A stretch of DNA of 6,599 nucleotides from Sutterella sp. (GTDB lineage Bacteria > Pseudomonadota > Gammaproteobacteria > Burkholderiales > Burkholderiaceae_F): NCBI GenBank assembly GCA_003488465.1, contig DNLN01000025.1, positions 1 to 6,599 on the forward strand, given 5' to 3'. Made by a program: the position numbers and the translations under genes. Of the stretch, positions 1 to 4,369 are shown in pieces; within the stretch, counting starts at the first letter, position 1, and each line of letters begins with the position of its first letter. The notes under the pieces were generated by a model. The model was not told the origin of the DNA and searched no databases. It saw nothing but the letters and a program-made list of their open reading frames with translations.

Positions 1-2
1 GC

Positions 3-362
3 GGCACGCAGCTGCGCGAGACCGTGGACTTCCTTTACGGGGCCGGGGCCAAGGAAGTGCACATGCGCTCGGCCTGCCCGCCCATCATGTACAGCTGCAA
101 GTACCTGAACTTCTCCCGCGGCAACTCGGACATGGAGCTGATCGCCCGGCGCATCGTGCAGGAGCTCGAGGGCGACGAGGGGCAGCTGCATCTGGATGAA
201 TACGCCGACGCCAGCACCGAGCGCGGCAAGCGCCTTCTGAAGTGCATCTGCGAGAAGCTCGGCTTCGATTCCCTCGGCTTCCAGAGCCTGGAGGGCATTC
301 TTGAGGCGATCGGTCTTGACCGAGAATGCCTGTGCACCTACTGCTGGGACGGCAGGGAATAG
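3..362 (+). CDS. purF: Amidophosphoribosyltransferase, C-terminal part (5' end outside window)
   Basis: The frame is open from the window edge, and the last 119 codons are present, ending in TAG. PurF transfers ammonia from glutamine to PRPP, the first committed step of cytosolic purine synthesis. The first visible residues, GTQLRETVDFLYGAGAKEVH, match the segment just after the PRPP-binding loop (DDSIVRGTT in E. coli PurF). They are followed by the family's SACPPI segment, a SCKYLNFSRG stretch and MELIARRI. The protein ends in LCTYCWDGRE, a tail I associate with the PurF subfamily of Bacteroidetes, Clostridia and Desulfovibrio rather than with the longer E. coli type. The N-terminal glutaminase domain and catalytic Cys lie outside the window. 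Two hairpins downstream suggest this is the last gene of its transcript. A paralogous PRPP transferase is the main alternative. Confidence 0.85.
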   Translation, partial: GTQLRETVDFLYGAGAKEVHMRSACPPIMYSCKYLNFSRGNSDMELIARRIVQELEGDEGQLHLDEYADASTERGKRLLKCICEKLGFDSLGFQSLEGILEAIGLDRECLCTYCWDGRE

Positions 363-385
363 AGCTTTCCGTCAAGAAAATGAGA

Positions 386-429
386 AGAGACGCCCTTGGT
401 CGAGCAGTGAGGCCGGGGCGTTTCTCTTT
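386..429 (+). terminator. Probable intrinsic terminator after purF
   Basis: A hairpin starts 24 nt after the purF stop. Positions 386-395 (AGAGACGCCC) pair with 416-425, with one G-U pair, and an inner GGTC/GGCC stem (398-401 with 411-414) extends it. The 3' side runs into the T-rich but interrupted TTTCTCTTT, so termination may be only partial. Strand and position fit the purF end. Confidence 0.55.
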
Positions 430-446
430 GGCGAGCAAAAAAACGT

Positions 447-477
447 AGCCTGTGCCTAAAATTAGCAGGCTTTTTTT
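447..477 (+). terminator. Second hairpin with T-run
   Basis: AGCCTG (447-452) pairs with CAGGCT (466-471). An inner CTA/TAG stem (456-458 with 463-465) is separated by a three-base bulge. An uninterrupted T tract to 477 follows directly, which is the classic intrinsic terminator form. It probably backs up the weaker hairpin at 386-429. It lies only 20 nt before the ATG of the next gene, so it could instead act as an attenuator if that gene's transcript starts upstream. A TAAAAT at 457-462 resembles a -10 box, but no matching -35 is seen. Confidence 0.55.
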
Positions 478-496
478 GGATTTATTCGCTAATCCC

Positions 497-982
497 ATGC
501 AGACAACAAACGAACAGAACCCGGAGCCGAGCAAGGCTCCAGAGGAGCAGGCCTCAGGGCAGGCGGCTCCGGCAGCAGTGCAGCCCGAGGCCGACCGGAA
601 GGCTGACGACCGCAGCAAGCCTTCCGCCAAGGGGCATCGCCGGCACGGCAAGGGACAGGGCAGGCGTGAGCAGGCCAAGCCCTTGCCGCAGGGCGCTCTG
701 CAGGACGCAATCCGCGGCGCCGCAGGCGACTGGAAGGCGTTCCGCAATGAGCAGACGGCGCTCGGCCGCTCTCAGAAGACCTTCTGGCTCACCGAGGAGG
801 AGGCCTGGCGCGTTCGCAATTACATCCGCAAGATCCGTGAAAAGGCAGAGAAGCACCAGAAGCTTCTTGCCGAGCAGGCGCGGGGCAAGGCCGAACGCGA
901 GAAACAGGCTCTCGAAAAGTCTCTTGAGCAGGCCATGGCCGCGCCCAAGCAGGAACCCGAGGAGCCGGCTTCCGAGCAATGA
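497..982 (+). CDS. Hypothetical charged coiled-coil protein, coupled to AEC permease
   Basis: A 161-residue protein that I do not recognise. Residues 1-65 are rich in E, Q, A, P and K and look disordered, with a basic patch GHRRHGKGQGRR near 46-57. Residues 66-113 contain the only fold-like segment, including SQKTFWLTEEEAWRVRNYIR (92-111). Residues 112-147 are a K/E/Q/A-rich heptad-like stretch likely to form a coiled coil, and the tail is acidic. There is no signal peptide or membrane segment, so it is probably cytoplasmic. I chose ATG 497 because the longer GTG start at 452 lies inside the terminator hairpin and would code through its T-run. Neither start has a clear Shine-Dalgarno sequence. 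The stop overlaps the next start (ATGA at 979-982), which implies translational coupling. The basic patch could bind nucleic acid, but that is a guess. Confidence 0.7.
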   Translation: MQTTNEQNPEPSKAPEEQASGQAAPAAVQPEADRKADDRSKPSAKGHRRHGKGQGRREQAKPLPQGALQDAIRGAAGDWKAFRNEQTALGRSQKTFWLTEEEAWRVRNYIRKIREKAEKHQKLLAEQARGKAEREKQALEKSLEQAMAAPKQEPEEPASEQ

Positions 983-1926
983 GCCAGACGCTCCAGAGTT
1001 TTCTTTGGCTCATCTTTGACACCATCTGCCCGATCGCACTGGGCTACGTGCTGCATGTGCGCGGGATGGTGACGCGCCAGCAGACGCAGGCTCTCATCAC
1101 CTTCAACGTGCGGGTGATGTATACGCTTCTTGCATTCCTCGCGTTCTGGAGCCTGAACATCACGGCCGAACTCTTCTGGATCGTGCCGGTGTCGCTCTTG
1201 CTGTATTTCTTTCCGTACTGGATGGGCCTGGGCATGAGCCGCGGCGTGAAGGATCCGGCCGTGCGGGGACCCTTCGTCATCTCGGCCATGCTGGGCAACG
1301 TGGGTTCGCTGGGCGGTCTGATGGCCTTTCTGATCCTGGGACAGTCCGGTTTTGCCATCTCGCAGATCGCCACCGTGGTGCAGACGACGCTGCTTGTTGT
1401 GTACTGCTTTCCCGTCTGCCAGAAGTACAGCGATCTGGCGAGCGCCGGGAACTCTCCGGTGCGAAAGCGATCCCTGCGCGAGCTGCTTCTTACCTGGAAC
1501 CAGATCTCGGTGCTTGGCATGGTGCTGGGCGGCGTCTTTTCGGTCTGCGGAGTGCATCAGCCCGAGTCGCTCTCGACGGTCTTCAAGGCGCTCATCCACA
1601 TTGCATGCTGGATCAATTTCCTGCCCGTCGGCCTGCTCATCGACTTCAGGGCCGCGCTGCCCTACATGCGGCTTGTGAGCAGCCTTATCCCGATCAAGTT
1701 CCTTCTTGCTCCGGCCGTCATCTGGGCCGTTTGCGAGGTCGTGTTCAATGATCCGCTGATCACAAGGACTCTTGTCATCCTCGCGGCGACCCCCACGGCC
1801 ATCAATGCGGTGCTCTCAAGCGCGCTCTATGGACTGAAAAAGGACGTGGCAATTGCCTCGTTCATCGGCACGAGCGTGCTCTTCTGCCTGATCGTCGGCC
1901 CGGCGCTCTTTCTGCTTCTGTCCTGA
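979..1926 (+). CDS. AEC (auxin efflux carrier) family permease
   Basis: A 315-residue polytopic membrane protein of the AEC family (Mem_trans), whose bacterial members export or exchange small organic acids and related anions. The substrate here cannot be read from sequence. About ten hydrophobic segments are visible, near residues 8-26, 43-60, 66-83, 100-121, 128-146, 174-192, 207-224, 236-256, 262-282 and 289-313. Family marks are GNVGSLGG (106-113) in the N-terminal half and the C-terminal PTAINAVLSSALYG segment (272-285) before KKDVAIAS. Length is typical for the family (about 300-320). The central loop (about 147-172) is basic, which suits a cytoplasmic loop between two five-helix halves. 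The start overlaps the upstream stop as ATGA, and GAGGAG at 959-964 is rather distant, so coupling to the upstream gene is likely. The gene converges on the YbiI-like gene with only 27 bp between stops and no clear terminator. Confidence 0.88.
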   Translation: MSQTLQSFLWLIFDTICPIALGYVLHVRGMVTRQQTQALITFNVRVMYTLLAFLAFWSLNITAELFWIVPVSLLLYFFPYWMGLGMSRGVKDPAVRGPFVISAMLGNVGSLGGLMAFLILGQSGFAISQIATVVQTTLLVVYCFPVCQKYSDLASAGNSPVRKRSLRELLLTWNQISVLGMVLGGVFSVCGVHQPESLSTVFKALIHIACWINFLPVGLLIDFRAALPYMRLVSSLIPIKFLLAPAVIWAVCEVVFNDPLITRTLVILAATPTAINAVLSSALYGLKKDVAIASFIGTSVLFCLIVGPALFLLLS

Positions 1927-1953
1927 AGGCAGCCCGAGGCGCAATCTGCGGCA

Positions 1954-2220
1954 TCAGCGCAGCTGGCTGTCCTTGGAGCCGCGGCGGTTGAAGAGGGCGT
2001 GAGGCCCTTGGGTCCTGTCCAGAGCCTCCTGGCAGCGGATGCACAGGCGCACGCCAGGCAGCGCCTTGCGGCGTCCCTCGGGAATCGGCTCTCCGCACTC
2101 TTCGCAGTGCGTGAGCGAAATGCCCGTATGCAGGTTTCGTCTTGCCCGGGCGATTTCGTCGTTGACCGTATCCTCGATCTGTTCGTTGACGGCGTTGTCG
2201 CCCGCCCATCCGACTGCCAT
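1954..2220 (-). CDS. ybiI: DksA/TraR-type zinc-finger protein, YbiI-like
   Basis: An 88-residue protein, the same length as E. coli YbiI as I recall it, and matching over most of its length, including GWA-D-AVNEQI at the N-terminus, the PGVRLCI segment and the C-terminal NRRGSKDSQLR. A C4 zinc finger is formed by Cys39, Cys42, Cys60 and Cys63 (CEECGEPIP, then LCIRC). The family is related to DksA, which binds in the RNA polymerase secondary channel. This short form lacks the long N-terminal coiled coil of DksA, so a DksA-like action is unproven, and YbiI itself is poorly characterised. Start ATG 2220 is supported by AAGGAGAG at 2225-2232, well spaced. It lies 22 nt after the stop of the SFPD-repeat gene on the same strand, so the two are probably co-transcribed. 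Confidence 0.93.
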   Translation of the reverse strand: MAVGWAGDNAVNEQIEDTVNDEIARARRNLHTGISLTHCEECGEPIPEGRRKALPGVRLCIRCQEALDRTQGPHALFNRRGSKDSQLR

Positions 2221-2224
2221 GGCG

Positions 2225-2232
2225 CTCTCCTT
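2225..2232 (-). promoter_or_regulatory. Ribosome binding site of ybiI-like gene
   Basis: AAGGAGAG on the minus strand, with the AGGAG core 6 nt before ATG 2220. It lies within the 22-nt gap after the upstream stop, so ybiI can be translated on its own from a shared transcript. Confidence 0.75.
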
Positions 2233-2242
2233 GAGATTGCCG

Positions 2243-2566
2243 TCAGGGCAGGCCGGGGAAGGAATTCACGTACTGGATCTTCACATCCGGGAATGAGTTG
2301 ACGAACTGCACCTTGGTGTCCGGGAAGGAGTTCACGAACTGCCATTTGCCGCACTTGTCCGGGAACGAATTGACAACCTTCACCTTGAGGTCAGGAAACG
2401 AGCTGACGACCTGCACCTTGATGTCGGGAAATGAGTTCACGACCTGGATCTTGCCGTAGAGCTTCTTGCCGTTGTATGTGCAGCTGCCGCCGACTCTGCC
2501 GGCCTGGGCGGCCGTTACGGCAAAAAGGCCGAGCGTGACGGCAAGTGCCAAAGATCGAATGCGCAT
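2243..2566 (-). CDS. Exported SFPD-repeat protein, 7(1) septoil knot-like
   Basis: A 107-residue protein. Residues 1-22 are a Sec signal peptide: basic MRIR, a hydrophobic core, then AAQA with predicted cleavage before Gly23. The mature part is almost entirely repeats of about 11 residues around SFPD, starting at residues 45, 56, 67, 80, 91 and 102. Typical units are VVNSFPDIKVQ, VVSSFPDLKVK and FVNSFPDTKVQ. One unit carries a two-residue insertion (DKCGKWQ), and the chain ends in NSFPGLP. A leading SCTYNGKKLYGK block precedes them. Cys29 and Cys72 could form a disulfide after export. From memory, this pattern matches the 7(1) septoil knot (Septknot) family, small beta proteins predicted to be tied in a 7_1 knot. 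Its function is unknown to me. I chose ATG 2566 over an upstream ATG because it gives a clean signal peptide; the site before it (AGAGAGAAAGAG) is purine-rich but lacks a strong Shine-Dalgarno. It heads a likely operon with ybiI. Confidence 0.8.
   Translation of the reverse strand: MRIRSLALAVTLGLFAVTAAQAGRVGGSCTYNGKKLYGKIQVVNSFPDIKVQVVSSFPDLKVKVVNSFPDKCGKWQFVNSFPDTKVQFVNSFPDVKIQYVNSFPGLP
2246..2452 (-). repeat. Tandem coding repeat, about 33 bp period
   Basis: Six diverged copies of an 11-codon unit, visible on the plus strand as recurring GGGAA(C/T/G)GA(A/G)TT blocks, encode the SFPD repeats. Spacing is 33 bp except for one 39-bp step where KCGKW adds two codons. The third positions differ between copies, so this is an old, selected protein repeat rather than a recent DNA expansion. 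Confidence 0.8.
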
Positions 2567-2646
2567 CTCTTTCTCTCTGAAAAGTCTCGGATGCTGCACA
2601 TTTTAAGATCATTCCCGCAGAGCGTTCTGCGCAGCGCTTGTGCACA

Positions 2647-2785
2647 TCACAGGGCGGGAATGAATCTTTCGATGAGGGACCTGCCGGAGAATTCCAGAGT
2701 CTCGATGGCCTCAATGCGCTGGAGCCGGAAATGTCCGTTGGAAGGAATGACGTAAAGCGTCGCGCCGCCCGTGAGGGGCGCTCAT
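2647..2785 (-). pseudogene. Short coding-like frame, probably frameshifted small gene or remnant
   Basis: On the minus strand, codons ending in TGA at 2647-2649 read TGGATLYVIPSNGHFRLQRI, then EAIETLEFSGRSLIERFIPA and a final L. Codon third positions are mostly G or C, as in the real genes here. The frame has no ATG, GTG or TTG start. An ATG at 2783-2785 sits one frame off, and adding one base to the G run at 2775-2778 would join them into a 46-residue product starting MSAPLTGGATLYV. It is therefore either a frameshifted gene, a base-call error in a homopolymer, or a decayed end of a longer gene. There is no convincing Shine-Dalgarno before the ATG. I recognise no family. It lies 80 nt upstream of the SFPD-repeat gene on the same strand. 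Confidence 0.35.
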
Positions 2786-2874
2786 GGATTATTTCGCTCG
2801 TCCCGTGATAAGGAACGTGGTTTGCCAGGAGCGATCGAACGGCGAGTCCGGCAGTTTTTGTGTTGCGAAAGCTC

Positions 2875-2903
2875 TTGCGAAAAAAAAGCAAGATCTGTAG
2901 AAT
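2875..2903 (+). promoter_or_regulatory. Sigma-70 promoter of tRNA-Ser
   Basis: TTGCGA (2875-2880), a 17-bp spacer with an A tract, and TAGAAT (2898-2903) match the consensus well. The predicted start is near 2910, giving about 74 nt of 5' leader to be removed by RNase P. The G+C-rich GCGC just after the -10 box is the kind of discriminator seen at stringently controlled stable-RNA promoters. Confidence 0.65.
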
Positions 2904-2983
2904 GCGCAATCTCTTCGTTGGCAGAGACGCCTTTCCGGCTGTCGAGATAACCCGACTCCGGATCTAATAAACGAAGACCCACT

Positions 2984-3073
2984 GGAAGGGTGGCAGAGTG
3001 GTTTAATGTACCGCCCTGGAAAGGCGGCGTATCCAATCGGGTACCGAGAGTTCGAATCTCTCCCCTTCCGCCA
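2984..3073 (+). tRNA. tRNA-Ser (anticodon GGA)
   Basis: A full cloverleaf with encoded CCA. The acceptor stem GGAAGGG (2984-2990) pairs with CCCTTCC (3063-3069), followed by discriminator G and CCA (3071-3073). The D arm is TGGCAGAGTGGTTTAATG. The anticodon stem CCGCC/GGCGG encloses loop CTGGAAA, giving anticodon GGA, which reads UCC and UCU. The long variable arm (GTATCC aatc GGGTAC) is the class II feature of serine tRNAs. The T arm is GAGAG TTCGAAT CTCTC. It stands alone with its own promoter and terminator. Confidence 0.97.
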
Positions 3074-3082
3074 GGACACCAG

Positions 3083-3115
3083 ATCCCGCAGAACATCCAT
3101 CTGCGGGATTTTTTT
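3083..3115 (+). terminator. Intrinsic terminator after tRNA-Ser
   Basis: A perfect 10-bp stem, ATCCCGCAGA (3083-3092) with TCTGCGGGAT (3100-3109), around a 7-nt loop, running directly into a T tract to 3115. It begins 10 nt after the tRNA CCA, so the tRNA is transcribed as a single-gene unit. Confidence 0.92.
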
Positions 3116-3144
3116 ATAGCAACGAATTAAGACATTTGATTTTT

Positions 3145-3173
3145 TTAACGGATTTTTAACTGCTTACTATTAT
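3145..3173 (+). promoter_or_regulatory. Candidate promoter of DUF362 gene
   Basis: TTAACG (3145-3150), 17 bp, then TATTAT (3168-3173), in the only A+T-rich stretch between the tRNA terminator and the gene. The predicted start is near 3180, leaving a leader of about 140 nt. The -35 match is moderate. Confidence 0.4.
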
Positions 3174-3190
3174 TCCGCTTTGTCCCCGCA

Positions 3191-3296
3191 CGTGGTAAGA
3201 ATGGGCAGATCTTTGCCACGAATTCCGAGGCTAACATTCGGATTTTTGGAGATAATGCTGAAATCGGCTGCGTGCCGCCGCTTCGGCTGTGCAGCC
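3191..3296 (+). promoter_or_regulatory. Structured 5' leader of DUF362 gene
   Basis: Three hairpins lie in series upstream of the gene. CGTGGTAAG (3191-3199) pairs with 3212-3220, including G-U pairs. TCCGA (3224-3228) pairs with TCGGA (3238-3242) and is followed by five Ts, like a weak terminator. GGCTGC (3266-3271) pairs with GCAGCC (3291-3296), with an inner GCCG/CGGC stem, and ends 8 nt before the GGAG ribosome site at 3305-3308. I recognise no known riboswitch class. A regulatory role (attenuation or control of ribosome access) is inference from shape alone. Confidence 0.35.
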
Positions 3297-3319
3297 TCTT
3301 TCATGGAGCAGTAGCAGCA

Positions 3320-4294
3320 ATGTCTCAAATCGAAATTCTCGGAAAAAAGGTCACTCAGAAAAACACGCCGGTGATCGGCTCGAAGCTTGTTGACGGCACT
3401 GCCGAAGGCACGACCGCCAAGGTGTTCTTCTCGCGGCACATCGATGCCGAGCACCTCATCAAGCTCTATTCCCTTGTCAATGACAGCATCTACGGCAAGG
3501 TGGCCATCAAGCTGCATACCGGCGAGCAGCACGGTCCCAACATTCTGCCGCGCGACCTTGTGAAGGCGTTCCAGAGTCAGGTTCCCAACAGTGCGATCGT
3601 CGAGACGAACACGCTTTATCAGGGCGACCGCTATACGACCGAGGATCACCGCAAGACGCTCGAAGTGAACGGCTGGACGTTCTGTCCGGTTGACATTCTC
3701 GACGAGGAGGGCGGCGTGGATCTGCCCGTGCGCGGCGGCAAGCATCTCAAGTTCGTGACCATGGGCGGACATCTCGTCAACTACGACTCGCTCATCGTGC
3801 TCACGCACTTCAAGGGGCACGCCATGGGCGGTTTCGGCGGATCGATGAAGAATATCGCCATCGGCTGCGCTTCCGGCCAGGTCGGCAAGCGTCAGGTGCA
3901 CGGCGTCGTGGAGAATATGCCCGAGAACTACCTTGAGTGGCCGATGAAGGAGTACTTCATGGAGCTCATGGCCGAGTCGGCCAAGGCAACCATTGATTAC
4001 TTCGGCAAGAAGGTTGTGTTCATCAATGTGATGCGCCGCATGTCGGTTGACTGTGACTGCGCGGGCATCCATGCCGCTGAGCCCACGATTCCCGACATCG
4101 GCATCGTTGCCTCGACGGACATCCTGGCAGCCGACCAGGCCTGCGTGGACATGGTCTACAGCCTCACGCACGAGGAGAACCACGACCTCAAGGAGCGCAT
4201 CGAGACGAGGCACGGCCTGCGCCAGCTCTCCCGCATGAATGAACTCAAGATGGGCAATCCCCGGTATGAACTGATCGACATCGACGCGCTCTAG
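3320..4294 (+). CDS. DUF362 domain protein (putative Fe-S centre protein)
   Basis: A 324-residue protein filled by one DUF362 domain, with no membrane segment or signal peptide. Family marks are VAIKLHTGEQ (61-70), HFKGHAMGGFGGSMKN (163-178) with Cys183 soon after, and DCDCAGIHAAEPTIPDIGIVA (244-264) followed by STDILAADQACVDMVY. In annotated relatives these proteins are called uncharacterised Fe-S centre proteins. Cys183, Cys245, Cys247 and Cys275 with nearby His residues are candidate ligands, but the reaction is unknown. Many relatives carry a C-terminal CxxCxxC ferredoxin segment, which this protein lacks. I chose ATG 3320 because GGAG (3305-3308) precedes it; an upstream ATG at 3272 would add 16 residues that lie in the leader hairpin. 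The gene stands alone between its promoter and terminator. Confidence 0.88.
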   Translation: MSQIEILGKKVTQKNTPVIGSKLVDGTAEGTTAKVFFSRHIDAEHLIKLYSLVNDSIYGKVAIKLHTGEQHGPNILPRDLVKAFQSQVPNSAIVETNTLYQGDRYTTEDHRKTLEVNGWTFCPVDILDEEGGVDLPVRGGKHLKFVTMGGHLVNYDSLIVLTHFKGHAMGGFGGSMKNIAIGCASGQVGKRQVHGVVENMPENYLEWPMKEYFMELMAESAKATIDYFGKKVVFINVMRRMSVDCDCAGIHAAEPTIPDIGIVASTDILAADQACVDMVYSLTHEENHDLKERIETRHGLRQLSRMNELKMGNPRYELIDIDAL

Positions 4295-4319
4295 TCCTAG
4301 TCCGCGGCAAATAGAAAAT

Positions 4320-4358
4320 GGCGTCGGTTCGGAGCGATTCCGGATCGACGTCTTTTTT
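4320..4358 (+). terminator. Intrinsic terminator after DUF362 gene
   Basis: Positions 4320-4334 pair with 4338-4352 in one unbroken stem that includes several G-U pairs, with a tight loop, followed by six Ts (4353-4358). It starts 25 nt after the DUF362 stop. On the minus strand the G-U pairs become A-C mismatches, so it serves mainly the plus strand and is a weaker end for the convergent U32 gene, whose stop is at 4370. Confidence 0.88.
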
Positions 4359-4369
4359 GGTGCGCCTCG

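Larger units (their letters stand above)
2567..2983. other. Region between SFPD-repeat gene and tRNA-Ser
   Basis: About 400 bases without an intact annotated gene. From left to right it holds the minus-strand leader of the SFPD-repeat gene, with a TAAAAT box on the minus strand (2601-2606) about 35 nt before its ATG but no good -35. Then come a small perfect hairpin (CGCAGA 2617-2622 with TCTGCG 2627-2632), the coding-like remnant at 2647-2785, roughly 90 bases in which I see nothing, and the tRNA promoter and leader. Minus-strand open frames that cross the tRNA are chance. Confidence 0.5.

Noticed and set aside
452..496. GTG start at 452, extending the hypothetical protein by 15 residues
   Set aside because: It lies in the stem of the terminator-like hairpin and would code through its T-run; ATG 497 is simpler.
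85..747. Minus-strand 220-codon open frame
   Set aside because: It crosses the purF end, two plus-strand terminators and the next gene, with Cys-, Arg- and Ser-rich shadow composition.
2246..2452. Regularly spaced similar blocks that might suggest a CRISPR array
   Set aside because: The period is 33 bp with no spacers, and the blocks are in frame in a protein with a signal peptide. They are coding repeats.
2782..3100. Minus-strand open frames across the tRNA
   Set aside because: They are antisense to a complete tRNA gene and its terminator. Such frames are often misannotated as proteins over tRNA genes.
2984..3115. tRNA-Ser as an integration site for a mobile element
   Set aside because: I see no repeated copy of the tRNA 3' end, no integrase gene and no change in composition; a normal terminator follows directly.
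3170..4213. Long minus-strand open frame (347 codons) opposite the DUF362 gene
   Set aside because: It is antisense to a gene with clear family motifs, and its histidine- and valine-rich product is typical of a shadow frame in G+C-rich DNA.
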